The notes: a model not told the origin generated them from the letters alone. Shown: positions 1-11,702, counted from the first letter of the stretch. The stretch is DNA of 64,000 nucleotides from Acanthosepion esculentum (GCA_964036315.1 OZ038492.1:34135118-34199117); one strand, 5' to 3'. Numbers and translations are program-made.

Positions 1-570
1 ACTTAACAGCATAAAACTGAGCACAAAACATGTTTGTCATTCTTTTCTTTACAGCTATTCCATTCTGTTCATGAAAATACAGTGTTATTACATGAATATA
101 ATAATGTCCATAATGGGGAAATAAAAATGAAAGAATAAATCTATTTTCAATAGCTGACCTGTTATCTGTTGATTATGACATTATTAGTACCCCATTATTT
201 TGCTGGGGAGGGGCAAATTTAGCTTCTATCTGGGCGAGGCAAGGGACTGTATGAAGTGATATCACTAAATGGCCATCAAGTGACTTACGTGACTTCATCT
301 AGACCAAAGGGAGATAATCGCCTTTTGTATCCCTACAGAACAAAATCACTATATACAGAAAATAATTACAAATGAACAAGAAAAAAATGTATTTGAAATT
401 AAATCAAAAATGTTTAGATAATAGATCTAAAAATAACTTTATAAGAGGATCAGATAAAAACAAAACAAAAAAAACACATAGAATCAATAATCTTTAAAAC
501 TTAACATCTAACATTACCCCCCCACCCAACTTTTAACATCTGATTTAACACCCCACCCCCAAACTTTTTC
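1..570. other. AT-rich sequence left of ECHS1 exon 2
   Basis: On the minus strand this is the start of ECHS1 intron 2. No exon, SINE or recognisable transposon was seen; it holds short homopolymer runs and C-rich patches at about 516-560. Confidence 0.4.
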
Positions 571-574
571 TTTT

Positions 575-885
575 GTGGTGCTGCGCCTATTTATTGGAAT
601 AATATCCTACAATTTCTTAAAGAAAATCAAACTGTATTTCAAAAATATAACTTCAACAAAACTACAACATAACATACACACATCACCTCCTCTAGTAATT
701 ATGGCCACACAAACATGTACATGCATAAAAGCTGAGTATCATCTACCATGTATCCAATTGTGAAAGCAGAATAACATATCATATTTCTATTACTTTAAAA
801 TCTCCCAAGAAAATTAAATTCCAAAATTAAATGACCCATAAGGAGTTGATATGCCATTAAACAAACAAATCAATTAATCAGAATA
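575..885 (-). repeat. Dispersed repeat F, arm F2
   Basis: Close match to 28165-28400 in the same orientation, to 48945-49140 in reverse complement, and partly to 44600-44730. It ends about 14 bases from the ECHS1 exon 2 donor. Family unknown; no coding capacity recognised. Confidence 0.7.
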
Positions 886-898
886 TTAAGAGACTTAC

Positions 899-1096
899 CA
901 GCAAAAGCCTTTCCCTTTCCGGTGAGAATAATGCATCCAACTTCAGAATCAGCGTCAAAATCATCAACAGCCTTTTTCAGTTCTTTCATCAGACCATCAC
1001 AGAGTGCATTGAGTGCCTTGGGTCGGTTCAAAGTGATGACACCAACATTATTGGCTGCACCTGTCTTTTCAATTTTTATATATTGAAGATCAGTAC
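899..1096 (-). CDS. ECHS1: ECHS1 coding exon 2 (start of crotonase domain)
   Basis: 198 nt. The acceptor (minus strand) reads CCAG|GTACT after a poly-pyrimidine run, seen on the plus strand as a long A-tract at about 1103-1124. The donor is GCTG|GTAAGT at 899/898. The translation includes VGVITLNRPKALNALCDGL and GCIILTGKGKAFA. The exon ends one base into a codon, expected to complete the first residue of the A-GAD oxyanion motif. Confidence 0.95.
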
Positions 1097-4000
1097 CTGG
1101 ATAAAAAAAAAAAAAAAAAAAAAATTAATATAATGAATGTAGCACACAATATTTTATTTTTCTTTGTAAACTTTTGAAACAAGTATTTCCAAAATTATTC
1201 AGTTTAGTGATCTGTTTGGCCATTGTCTCATTAAATTGTTCATGTAAAATTATAATTCTTTGATAAATTGAAAGAAATAATTTAAAAAATATTTTGGAGA
1301 ATTTTGAAGAGTAAATAAATCAGCATATTCAGTTAGTTGAGAATGGAGAGAAAGAAAAAAGAAAAAAAGAGTAATTTTGTTTAGCGGAATCAAACTATGG
1401 ATTATTTAATGATGAAATCTAAATATTTTTAACATCATTTTATGGCTTCAACTACACAAAAATTGTATTGTTGGTCATTCTGCTTTAAAAATGTATTGTT
1501 GGTAATTTTACTATAAATATGTATTGTTGGTATTTTACTATAAATATGTATTGTTGGTAATTTACTATAAAATTGCATTTTTATATGTTCATAGTGTTTT
1601 GTTTTAGTTTGGGGGGGAGGTTCACATTTTTTCATAGCTGGTTCCCTAACAGGTGCTACAACCCCAGGTCAGGGTGGACCTAGGAACAACAGCAATTAAG
1701 AGGTGGTTCCATGCTCCTCAATACCTCCAATTTCCTGATCAGAGGCCTTGCTGTCATAGCCAGAGTAAAAAAATGGGTAACTGGAGATTAGTGACAAACA
1801 TTAACAAAAGAAAAGATAAATAACCCTGCGTAGTTTATTATATATGGACTTGAGCACTTTGATGTGGTGTAATGGTTAGCAAGCTTGTCTCACTGGATTA
1901 CTTATGACTGAGTATTGAGTTTGATCATTACTGGGTGCTCCAAACTTTCAGCCTTGTGCTACATCTAAACTACACTTAGTAAATTGCTATTATATATGGA
2001 TTTTGAAGTTACAAATTTATCTTGCAAGTGATATATTCATTCTTCCTTTACATAAGCATCTTCAACAGTATTGACCTCTTATCTTTAAGCATACAATTCA
2101 TCACAGATCTTTTCTGTCAATACAAGGCGTGACAGCCACTCAAAGTAGAGGGTCACTGTATGAGGTATGTGATGCAAATGTTAGAGGTGGTGGTAAGAAG
2201 TGAAGATTATAAGGCTAGATAACAAATGACCCTTGACTTGAAGAGGTCAAAAATTAAAGTGTTCTGGAAGCATCCACATGGGAGTCTGTTGCATAATGTA
2301 GCAGTTCTTGGGGGAAAAGTTGTCCGAGTGGCACTTCTTGTCAATGTGAATATGGAAGAAATGAGGGTGTTTTGACTTTGTGGACAAAGAATCATGTGTC
2401 CTAATTTTCAAGTATTTTTAAACCAATTAAAAAGAAGCCTTGTTAGCAGTGGGGGGGGGTATCATTCCTCAGATTGTACCTGTTAAGAGAGATGAAAGGC
2501 ACAGTAATGGCTGAAAGAACCAGGTAATTTTCCTATGATCAAACACAATATGTGACCTTAGATTTTGTCATTATCAAGTGACTAGATTAAAAACAAGATC
2601 AGGGGGTATCAAATTCTGCCCTTGTCTGATGATAGCAAATAAACTTTCTCCACCACATTATGCATCTGTAAATTGCAAGCTATTATTCAGATACAATTTG
2701 AATGCTACTTTTAAATTGCTTCATTTGAGAAATATATTAGCAGCAGCAGTCTCAGAAAACTTATTTTCAGTTGAGCGACTAAGGTCAAGGCTGGGCACCT
2801 CAAAGTGGGATGAAGGTTACTGAACTTGTCTGGTTGATCATAACTATTCACTTGTGAGTTTGAACGTCACTGGATGTTCCATTCTTGAGGCCAAACAAAG
2901 CTAAATTTAGTAAATAACAACTTAGGTCAGAGAAAGTTGTTTAGAAAGACAGGAATGGTGCTACTATAGTTTTGGACCCTGCAACAGCAAAATGCCATTT
3001 CTCATGTAAGTTGTTAGCTTTGTCATCAAGTCCTGTCAATTAGCATTGGTTCATGTTCAATATCTTCCTGATCATATATAATTTGAAACACTTAGTTGCA
3101 AATTAGAGCTTGTTTCAGGATAAGTTAAACTTGACTGATTGGTTTAATTAGAAGAAAATAGCATCACTGTAAAAATATTTTTGCATATTTAAAAAGGTTT
3201 TAGTGTTTATAATTCAATATTTATCATTTGAAAAAAAAAAAAAGAAGAAAATAATGCTTATTTCATAAGCATAAAAAGGAAAGGTCATCATTATTTGTTG
3301 AAACTTTGAAAACAATATTAAATTAAAGATTACAAAGTTTTCTAATAAAAAAAAAGAGCGAGAAAAGATTATTTAAAAAAATTTCTCTCAGAACAAAATA
3401 GAATTGTTTTGCTATGTCAGAATGGTTCAGGTGAAATCAATTAATAAAGAATAAAAAAAAAAAACTTAAAATTTTATCATTTTGACATCAAGTGACAATG
3501 GATTTATGTCTTGTTTAATTAATGTTAGTGCTTCTTGAATTTTATTTTAATCTGGAAAAAAAAAAAATGGATATTGATTTTCTTGATTGAAACCATAAAA
3601 TAGCTTCCAGACATTCATTTATTATCAAAAAATTGTGGAAAGTAAATTATATACCATCAAAATGTCATACATTATGTTATCAATTCTCAAGAAACAAAAT
3701 TTTTTTCAGATATTTTTAGGTTTTATTAAAATTATTGTTTTTTTGTTTTTTTTAAACAAAACATTGTTGAAGAGTTGTGATTTTTTAAGTGTAGCTTAGA
3801 TGTGGCACAAGACCGAAATTATGGGGCACCCTTGTGAGGATCAAACTCACTGCCCAATCATAATTGATCTAGCGAGACAAGCTTGCTAACCAGTACACCA
3901 CATCCAAGTTCCCACATTGCCAAGTGAAGGTAGTTAAAAGAAAAATAAGTGTCAAAAGGGAAAAAAAAAAAAAAGAAGTCCTTTCAAGATACCATATTTT

Positions 4001-4840
4001 TGCACACATGAAGGTTAATGATTGCTTATATTTTTTCATTGCCTCCAATTATTATTTTATAAAAACGCTTAAAATTTTTTTAAATTAGCTTTAATGCAGT
4101 GTGATTAGACAGAGTTTACCATATTTTTGTAAGAAAAATAAAAACAAGTATGTTTTCAAATAATTAAAATTAAAAAAAATTTTTTTTTTGTATAGAGTGA
4201 ATGGAGGTGGGGGATGAAAACACCAGTTTTGAAATTGCAATCTAAATCTCCGGTGTCGGGTAAATGAAATGAAAAGAAATGAATAACATTGATTTTAATG
4301 TCCGAAATCATTTCCACATGTCAAACATTGAATTATGTTACCTCTATAAAACTGCTTCACGTTCTGAGCCGTTCTTTGGCTTTGAAAAAGTCTTCGATCA
4401 TAAAAAAAAATAAAAAAAGCATCTGAAATGCAATATACAAGTATACATCACCCCTATGCAATTAATTGGTTCCAGAGGTCATGCCTTCGGTTGAAAAATG
4501 ACTTAACTCAAAATAACCACACCATAAACCGCAAAGAAACACTTCCTATTGAATATTGATTACAGTATTTATATGCAGGCACAGTATTCTGAATAAAATA
4601 ATTTCCAGTTTATGCTATAGCATTAGCACTTTCCTTCAGAGACATGAGCAAAAATGTATTCTAAATCACAATTGAAATGTAACGTTAATGGCAGAGCACA
4701 GATGTAAACAAGTCTGAATTCAAAATTGGTGTTGAAGTGGAAAACAATGCACAAATAAATGCCATGTGTCTGCAGGAATTCAAAATAAGAACATTTGCTG
4801 AACATTATGCTAATTCTTTTGTTTTTGATGATTTTATGAT

Positions 4841-4875
<35 letters not shown>

Positions 4876-7298
4876 TTAAAAATTTATTTAAATATGATGT
4901 GTGAACATATATTGTTATTTTAGTGTTTTGATGTTTCCAATATTTTTAATGTCAGACGTAAACTGGAGTAAAAAGATCTCTGAATATTGGGCATTGTTGA
5001 TTTAATCATGTGAGACATGAGGTTAGGCAAACTAAATGGTAATTGGTATGCAGAAATAATTTGGGGCGTTAAAATAGACAATATTCAAAGCATTATGACA
5101 TTTTAAGCAATGAAATAGGGTTAATTTTTGTGTTTTTTAAAGGTAAGAACTAAAAACATAAAGGTCAACTTTAACTTTATTGACCTTATTTTTTAGAGAT
5201 TACAGAAAACAATAACATTGTTTTGACATAATTTCTCTATAGAAGAGAAGACCAAAGTCAACAGGTGGATTATCAATATGAATTATTTAACTGTTTTTTC
5301 TAAATTTTTTGATAGCATTTCAAATATATAAATTTATTTTTATAACAAGGAGTTAAAATCTTTTCATTTTAATCTTTCAAATCCAAACAAGGTACCTCCA
5401 AAAAAAATGTGATATTAATTTTTATTTTTTAATAATGAAAAATCTTTCTTGAAGCTTTTTCTTTTTAGTTTTAATTTCAAACTGATAGATTAAATTTAAT
5501 ATTTTCAATAAACTAAACAAAATACTATGCTGTATTTCAAAACTAATTTAAATTGATTGGTAGCAGTTTGTTTTGAAATTTCTAACTAAAATGTTTCAAG
5601 CGCCATTTTTAGCAAAGTATTAAAAATATAAATCTCTAAAAAAAAAAACAAAAAAAAAACACATCTTCCAAAAATAAAATTACTTTTCTGAAACTTTATT
5701 TGAGGAATATTAGCTGATTTAAAGGGGTAATTTGCTTTTTAAGCCTCGCACTAAATATGCAATAAAAATTTGCCGAATAGTTATTTAGGTGTATATGCTT
5801 AATAATTAATTCGAAAATAAAGAAATTTTGATAAAATCTACCGTTTAGGAGTTACTGACAATAAAAATTTTTTAATCCACTTACTTATTTTTAATACTTG
5901 AAAAATTGAAATTTATTTAAGTTAAAAAAAAAACATATTTTTACCAAGATTTTCTAATAGGGAACATTTCTAAAAAAAAATATTTTCATTCATTTGTGAA
6001 TAAGTCCTGAAAATGTCATACTCATAAAAATTCGACAATTATTTGATTTTTGCAAGAATTTCCAAATTAATGTATCTGTCACCGCAGAAAAACTGCGGTC
6101 GTAGACCTGTTGTCATCCAAGGCTATAGAACCTGGTCTGTTCTGCTTTACCCATAGCTGGGGGGGGGGGAGAAAAAGAGGATTTTTTGTAAGTGAAGATT
6201 TGACTGGAATTCGAACTCGGCTCTGCGATCCCTCAATCCGAGCCTCTATCCATTATTACTCCACCGTGTCTTCTGCTATGCTAAAAAACTAAAACATCCG
6301 CTGACACAAGAAAAACAAGATTTTTTAACTAATCAAAAATCAAAATAAAAAAATCAATATTAAAAAAAATACTTTGACATTTCCTCTTAATAACAACAAA
6401 TATTTTGACGATAAAAGTAAAACTGTTTTCATTTTTATTTTTTTTAGCGATTTCGTAGAGGTACAGGGTGCTATTACACTCCCCCAGGGACATTGTCAAC
6501 CACACGATGTTTTCTATCTTTTTAGTTCTTTTTCAGTTAAAAAAAAAAGAAAAAAAAAACACCAAATACGAATAGATTTCCTTTTTTTTCTTTAATTTGT
6601 GGATTTTAATTTTTAAATGATATTTAATTTCTTTATCTTTCTGACTTTCATTTTAGAAACTTTTGTTTGTTTGACAGCAGAAACATCACAGAAGCTTTTA
6701 AAAACCATTGATAGTATTTGTTAATTAAATTTAATTATTATTAATAATTGCAACAACTTGTTATTTTAATTTAATTTTACGAAGTTAAACTTAAAAAAAA
6801 CTGTTTTAAAAATAAGTTTCTTTTCATTTTATAAATCTGTTTTACTTGGGGTGGGGGCGAAAGTGTAAAATAGCGCCGAGGTACAGTTCCATAACATTGT
6901 TTTTTTTAAGACAATCATTTTTACTCGCTTGTCTTTATTAGTCTTTTAAATTTATAATGACGTTGTCAGTCAGGTGTTTGAAATTTAGCCTTTATTGAAA
7001 ATTGATAAAAAATTGTGCAAGTCCTTAAAATTGAAATAGAAAAAGCAAATTATCAAGGCATTATTGTCATAAAATAAAATCTTTTAGTTTTCACTAAAAC
7101 GAAAATTAATTCTTTTTAAACATTTTTAACTAAGTTTTTAAAAAAAAAATAAAAATAAAAACAGACCGGTGCATTTTTCTCACCTGAACAATATAGCCGT
7201 GATGATACCGGCAGGTTTACATATTGCTGGAGAATCGCAGGGCTTCTGCTTGCGCATCTAGATAGACCCTTAAATAACCGCAATCCTCTCAAAGCCAT
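899..7298 (-). CDS. ECHS1: Enoyl-CoA hydratase, mitochondrial (partial: coding exons 1-2)
   Basis: ECHS1 hydrates trans-2-enoyl-CoA to 3-hydroxyacyl-CoA in the mitochondrial matrix (fatty-acid beta-oxidation, valine and isoleucine breakdown). Two exons, 7184-7298 and 899-1096, join in phase across a GT-AG intron (1097-7183). The first 38 residues form a typical transit peptide: Arg/Ser-rich, with no Asp or Glu. Exon 2 carries the crotonase-fold block with LNRPKALNALCDGL (about residues 61-74), nearly identical to vertebrate ECHS1, and ends in KGKAFA, just before the oxyanion-hole AGAD segment expected in exon 3. An open frame continues two codons upstream of the first ATG (7296-7298), but it opens with GTG, and an in-frame TAA lies further upstream (7335-7337), so I start at 7298. 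The remaining exons, including both catalytic Glu residues, lie beyond position 1. Family assignment is firm; the symbol is by similarity. Confidence 0.93.
1425..1770 (+). repeat. Dispersed repeat F, arm F1, with an internal ~30-bp tandem repeat
   Basis: Matches 49250-49570 (same strand) and 27770-28080 (reverse complement). About 1475-1570 holds three or four copies of a ~30-bp unit containing GTATTGTTGGTA. The distal part contains a conserved block around GGTCAGGGTGGA and CAACAGCAATTAAG. Confidence 0.7.
1852..1985 (+). repeat. tRNA-derived SINE, family A
   Basis: Contains an A-box-like segment (TGGTGTAATGGTTAGCAAGC) and a B-box-like segment (GAGTTTGATCATTACTGGG), then a shared tail ending in CTAAACTACACTTAG. 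Other copies: 3787-3912 (minus), 2785-2915 (degenerate) and 44840-45000. Confidence 0.7.
2200..2400 (-). pseudogene. LINE ORF2 C-terminal relic
   Basis: On the minus strand the frame reads FPPRTATLCNRLPCG, then LFKSRV. This matches the C-terminal signature (FPRTxxLWNSLP ... FKSRVNRHL) of non-LTR retrotransposon reverse-transcriptase polyproteins. Only the extreme C-terminus remains. Related relics lie at 28560-29150 and 58740-58960. Confidence 0.6.
2785..2915 (+). repeat. Degenerate SINE, family A
   Basis: The B-box region (GAGTTTGAACGTCACTGG) and downstream GCTAAATTTAGTAAA align with the family A copy at 1852-1985. The A-box half is badly eroded. Confidence 0.45.
3787..3912 (-). repeat. tRNA-derived SINE, family A
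   Basis: Reverse complement of the 1852-1985 element. It includes the A-box complement (GCTTGCTAACCAGTACACCA) and the B-box complement (GGATCAAACTCACTG), inside ECHS1 intron 1. Confidence 0.7.
3920..5855. other. AT-rich ECHS1 intron sequence, no gene
   Basis: Homopolymer A/T runs and a (CA)n/(TA)n microsatellite at about 4841-4875. No ORF with a recognisable domain and no convincing splice-bounded exon. Confidence 0.4.
5860..6500 (+). repeat. Dispersed repeat G, copy 1 (interrupted by a SINE)
   Basis: Shares order and sequence with 58040-58500: a block around TTTGTGAATAAGTCCTGAAA, one around GATTTTTGCAAGAATTTCC, and a distal block around TTTCCTCTTAATAACAACAA. A family C SINE at about 6085-6285 splits this copy. 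Element class unknown. Confidence 0.55.
6085..6285 (-). repeat. tRNA-derived SINE, family C
   Basis: In reverse complement it shows a B-box-like GAATTCGAACTCGGCTCTG and an A-box complement (CATTATTACTCCACCGTG). The other end carries the family tail (GCTATAGAACCTGGTCTG). Same family as 53690-53885. Confidence 0.65.
6500..7115. other. ECHS1 intron sequence, nothing recognised
   Basis: AT-rich sequence with poly-A and poly-T runs and one short G-rich patch at about 6848-6858. No feature supported. Confidence 0.35.
7184..7298 (-). CDS. ECHS1: ECHS1 coding exon 1 (transit peptide)
   Basis: 115 nt encoding MALRGLRLFKGLSRC and onward to LYCS, plus one base of a Gly codon. The donor (minus strand) reads CAG|GTGAG, with the exon ending at 7184. 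Arg, Lys, Ser and Leu dominate and acidic residues are absent, as in matrix-targeting presequences. Confidence 0.88.
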
Positions 7299-7460
7299 TA
7301 TCACCTTGGGACGACTTATTCTTGTTACGAAGTGTTATTTTATAACTGGGTTAAGGCTTAAGCCGTTTCTGGTTTCTATGCGTGCGTATTTCGGAAACAA
7401 GGGCAATAACTCTATAATGAATATCTGAATATTAAGGACGATAACTCTTGTATTTTGATA
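7299..7460 (-). promoter_or_regulatory. Probable ECHS1 5' UTR / promoter region
   Basis: This stretch lies immediately upstream of the ECHS1 start and is less AT-rich than its surroundings, with a few CpGs. I see no TATA box at a convincing distance and cannot place the transcription start. The call rests on position only. Confidence 0.3.
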
Positions 7461-8095
7461 GGGGAATTTATATTCATGTTGATCTAATTTTCTTTATCTT
7501 AGTGTAGCTTTTTAATCACAACCCCCAGATCGAATACCCTTCGACTGATAAGGCAAGCAGTGCGAATTTAGATAAAGATGTAAACTCTGAAAAGACGAGA
7601 ACTAGCATTATCTCAGATCATCTTCCTAACTAAACTAATTCATTCGCGGGGTTACTATGCGGCTAGTTGGAAGACATAACTGGTGGACCTTTTTGAAAAA
7701 GCCAACAGCAAAAAACTAATCATAAATAGAAAGAATTTGGTTAAAACGGAGATGACAATTAAAAAATCTCTCTAAGCTAATATAAACGTTTCTCTGAATG
7801 AAAACGAAAGTTTGTTTTTTTTTGTTTTTTTTAAACATTTATGAATATTTATGGCAGGAGCAACAACTGTGTGAGAATAGTACGCTAACCTGAAACCTGA
7901 ATAATTCCCTAGCGTCACTTTAGTGTGTGGTGGTGGATTTGCTCCTAGTTGTGTGTGGGTTTCCAAATTGGTTATGGGTTTTACAGGTACTTATCTTCGG
8001 ATAACTTCTTTAATCGAAATATACACCAATATTTGGCCTTCTAAAAATGCATGAGAATTTAATTTGAGAACCACAACTACAATACAGGTTCATGT
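7460..8095. other. Intergenic sequence upstream of ECHS1
   Basis: No ORF of interest and no repeat partner found by eye within the window. Short open frames here lack recognisable domains. Confidence 0.35.
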
Positions 8096-8099
8096 TCCT

Positions 8100-8178
8100 C
8101 TTTTCTAATCCTCATCCAAATTTTTTTACCCTTGCTTTCAAATCCGACTAAAGCCTTGTTCCTTATCAGAGATAAGGT
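8100..8178 (-). repeat. Inverted fragment of the repeat E 3' part
   Basis: The reverse complement matches the segment around 20873-20925, including the 15-bp motif CTTATCTCTGATAAG (here 8162-8176). It abuts repeat E copy 1 in opposite orientation. Confidence 0.55.
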
Positions 8179-8179
8179 T

Positions 8180-9988
8180 CAGGGAAGTTTGTCCCAGTGT
8201 TCCCGCATCAAAGAGCTGAGGTTAAAAAATTGCGACAAAAAACGAATAAAAACAGCAAGATTAGTGCGGATAAACTCACTCTTTTAGGCGGACGAATAAA
8301 GAAGAGCTCCTGCTCGGTCTGTAACAATAAAAGAAGAAAGTATTTATTTACACACACAGAAAAAAGGGTAAAGGGATAAAGACAATTAGGAAAGAAAGAA
8401 AGGGAGAAGAATATGTCCTTTAAGGGAAGAGAAAATGATCATAACAGAATCATTGCTCTGTTTCCTTGCTCAAAATATTTCTCTGAGCGCCTAAAAGTTC
8501 TTTAAGCGAGTAGAAGGTTGTTATGGTTTAGAGAAACACTCACAGTTTTCTTCATAGTTCTTGTGGAGTAGGAAAATTGTTGGTAGATATGTAAATGCTG
8601 GTTGTGTTGAAAAGACTGATGTGGCTGCGTGTTGAATAGCATTTAACAATTATACATTTTTGAATTAAGGAAAATCAATGGAAAATCGTTTTTTGTTTCA
8701 ACGATAAAATATATATTAAAATCAACAAATACAAAACATAAGAAAGAAGAAGTAGTTTCCCTTTATCTGTTAGCTGAAAGATTAAATGTAATAAAACAAG
8801 TTTTCTGAATAAGAATGTTCAAAGTTCTGTATTAGATAAGATGATGTTTTCAGAAGAACATGTAGTAATTTAGTTGTGGATTATATATAACTAACAGAGC
8901 TGTTGCAACTTGGCTTGTTACATAGAACTGATGGTGAATGATATTTAAGTTCTGTGTGTGTGTGCGCAGTGAGTAGAGTGAATAGTCTGTGTATTTGCTG
9001 AGTTCTACTGAGTTCTGCTTATACTGTCTATTTTTGGAACGAATCCTGGTTTATATTACTATCGGTAGGCTCCAGGACAACAGCGGGAGAAATTTCGAGA
9101 GAACACAAAAAATATCTGATTGGATGAAAAATTACCCAATCGGTGATTTTATAGCAAAAGCATGTTTGTGAATTAACAGTAGGAAAAATTCAGTGTGGTG
9201 AATGCGATCAGTAAATTGTCCTGTGATAGTTAGTATTTATTATTTGACCAATCACAGTTGAGAAAAATGTAGGCGTGGCAAACATAGTAGTAATCACTAC
9301 AGATATAGGAATTCTGCAGTTGAGTTCGTTCGTACGTTGACGGGAAAGTCTTGTAGCTGAAAGGAGGCATCTTTCAACTGGTCTTTAATAGTGGGCCGAC
9401 GTTCGTTCTCGACAGCCCTTTATTAGGTAGTTCTTTGGTTGAAAATGGTTCTATCACTGACCTTACAGACGGTGGGCTGAATACTCACTGCCAAATAGGC
9501 GAAGATTCTCCAAATTTATTGAGATTTGAGAGGCTCAGAAGGATCGGGGACATTTCCCTCCAAAATCGTTATACAAATTTCCTGGCCCCTTCAATGGTCA
9601 AAAAATATATTCTTATCTCTGATAAGAAACAATGCTTTGGGAGCTGGTTTTGAAAATAATTTAAAAGGTTGGAGTGAACAAGCTGTGAGGTTTCCCCCAG
9701 ACTTTATGGCACCAAGGAAAGAATAGTTGTGGTGGAATTCCTTTTTATATTTTTCAGCTCTCTCGTTATGGAGATCAAGAGGCTCAGAAATATCGGGTTT
9801 TTTTCCCTCCAAAATTGCTATACAAATTTTCTAGCCGTTTCATTCGTTAGAAAATATATTCTTATCTCTGATAAGAATCAAGAATTTGGAAGCCGGTTTT
9901 GAAAGTAAGAAAAAAGGTTAGAGTGAATATTAGAAAAATAGACTAGAATGTGAACTTGTAAAATATTTTCTCAAATTAGATTCCAATA
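8180..9988 (+). repeat. Repeat E copy 1 (LTR-like host repeat)
   Basis: Homologous to 18726-20999 along its length, apart from separate solo-LTR insertions in each copy. It ends with two ~245-bp direct subrepeats (about 9530-9775 and 9776-9925), each bearing CTTATCTCTGATAAG. No gag or pol coding was recognised, so it may be an old LTR or a non-coding fragment of a larger element. Confidence 0.65.
8590..9301 (+). mobile_element. Solo LTR, family A (712 bp)
   Basis: Begins TGTAAATG and ends CACTACA, flanked by a 4-bp duplication GATA (8586-8589 and 9302-9305). The paralogous site in repeat E copy 2 (19870-19873) has a single GATA and no insert. The interior has CCAATC-type boxes and resembles 18985-19717 and 13201-13998. 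No internal region or second LTR is present. Confidence 0.82.
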
Positions 9989-10039
9989 AAGGATATAATT
10001 TCTGACGAAAGGGAGAGCTGGGAAATATAAAAAAGAAGT

Positions 10040-10160
10040 TTGAACATCATTATTCTCTCCTTGGCGCCATGAAGTCTGGGTTGAGGCGCTCACAGCTTGT
10101 CGGACTCGTGCCGGCCCCCAAAGCCTTGTTCAGAATTGTCCGCTCTAATCTTTCAAGACG
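10040..10160 (-). repeat. Inverted fragment of repeat E
   Basis: Reverse complement of part of the first repeat E 3' subrepeat (about 9600-9725), including the segment around TTATGGCACCAAGG. Diverged. Confidence 0.45.
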
Positions 10161-10459
10161 TTGTTGCTTTTTTTTTTCAATTTTGTTGCATGTTTAACCT
10201 CAACCCTTTCATGTTGGAAAGCCAGGACAAATTTCCCACAGTGCAAAGGTAGTTAATACAAACTACAAAGATATATATTGCATGTACTGAAAATAAATAT
10301 ACAATATTCAAAATGGTGATTGTAGTCAACCTTGTTTTGATGGTCGAATGAAAGGAGTTTACTGTTAGACAACGTAGACAAATAGGAAAAAGCAAGAGCC
10401 AACGATCTTTTGTATGCCCAAAACGAAGAATAAAACATCATTTGTCTTGTTGTTTGCAC

Positions 10460-11230
10460 CATTATTTAATGAGTTTTAACCCGTCAGACAGACCTAAAGT
10501 TTTTACTAATGAAATATTTTTATCCGAGCTCACAAAAGTTGAATGAACTTGTCGCTCAAAATGTTCACTGTTAGAAAGTTGAAAGAATTATAAAGCTGAG
10601 AAAATGCTGAATAAACTTTTAGCTTTAGAAAAGTTTAATGTTTCGTAATGCTGGCAATTAAATTTCCATTGCTTGTAGTTGAATATTCGTAGTTTGAAAT
10701 GAAGTTTGAAAAGTTTCGTATGCTTGTAATGTAGTTTGGAAAATTTCGTATGTACGTTTATGTGTGCGTGTGTGAATATGTTTTCAGCGTCCGCCCGAAC
10801 TGGGAATCGGAACGCATTTTCCTTTAAGGCTACATTTTCGTAGGCGAATGAAATCAAGAAGGAGGAAGAACGAATTTGTCTCTGATATTTATAATCAACG
10901 TAATCATGTGACAGGCTCGAAAAAGGCACTGACAGAAATTTGGCGGAATTATTTTTTGTCAGATCAAGAACTAGGTCGATGTTATTCGAACATGATTTAA
11001 ATATTAAGTGACCAAACAGAAGTTGAGATTTTCTGAAAATATTTATTAAGCTGAATAAGCTCAGTGATCCACTTTTTGCACAGAAATCTACATTGATATT
11101 TGGGCATGATTTAAATATTAAGTGACCAATCAAAAGTTGAGATTTTCTGAAAATATGTATGAAGCTGGGTAAGCTATGCAATCCACTTACAAAATTCAAC
11201 ATTGATAAGAAAGTGGTAGCGGGATGCTAA
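10460..11230. repeat. Repeat D copy 1 (uninterrupted)
   Basis: Aligns with 18400-18725 and then 21000-21320, the two halves of copy 2 split by repeat E copy 2. Shared blocks include GTTGAATATTCGTA, TATTTATAATCAACGTAATCA and GATCCACTTTTTGCACAGAA. A 204-codon minus-strand open frame spans this repeat and its frame is partly kept in copy 2, but no domain is recognisable, so I do not call a gene. Confidence 0.65.
10991..11200. repeat. Two-unit tandem duplication, period ~114 bp
   Basis: The segment beginning CATGATTTAAATATTAAGTG at 10991 recurs at 11105 and stays similar through TTGAGATTTTCTGAAAATAT. Repeat D copy 2 has only one unit, so the duplication is private to copy 1. Confidence 0.7.
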
Positions 11231-11700
11231 AGACCCATTATCTTATGTTTCCTTTTCTTTTTATATATAATATTCTTAACGTGTGCTGAAATTCAGGGCG
11301 TCCCCAATTGCCTCAATACTTGGTGAGAAAATCTTTCTCCCGAGGTTAGAAGGCGTCATGGCCACGTGACATATTTAAAAAAAGTAGGGCACTGGTTCGA
11401 AACTGCCAACTTGAATGCAAAATGTAAAAAGCAAACAAAAAAGAAACAAATTTGTGACTGGCTCATAACTGTTAATATTTTCCAAATTAATTATATTTGT
11501 ATCTAATATATTGATTCATTTGAATTGAGATTTTATATCTGTATTTGTTTCTTGAAGTGGGAATATTTGTGAAGGCTCTCATGCGGGTATGGAATAATAC
11601 TACTTCTAATAAAGGAAAATAAATTAAAACTGTAAAAGTTTGTGATAAAGGAAATTAATAAGTAGAGAAAGAAATAATAATAATAATAATAATATTAATA

Positions 11701-11702
<2 letters not shown>

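Noticed and set aside
1852..1985. Functional tRNA gene
   Set aside because: A and B boxes are tRNA-like, but the cloverleaf pairing is not maintained, a non-tRNA tail follows, and several diverged copies exist, so it is a SINE.
2578..2823. 81-codon frame with a possible hAT dimerisation-like tail (SENLFSVERLRSRL)
   Set aside because: The resemblance to hAT ERSFSALRRLK motifs is weak and unsupported by upstream RNase H-like sequence. Most of its 3' end overlaps degraded SINE.
7299..7304. Two-codon N-terminal extension of ECHS1 starting with GTG
   Set aside because: A nuclear gene is expected to start at ATG. The first in-frame ATG is at 7296-7298 and still gives a full transit peptide.
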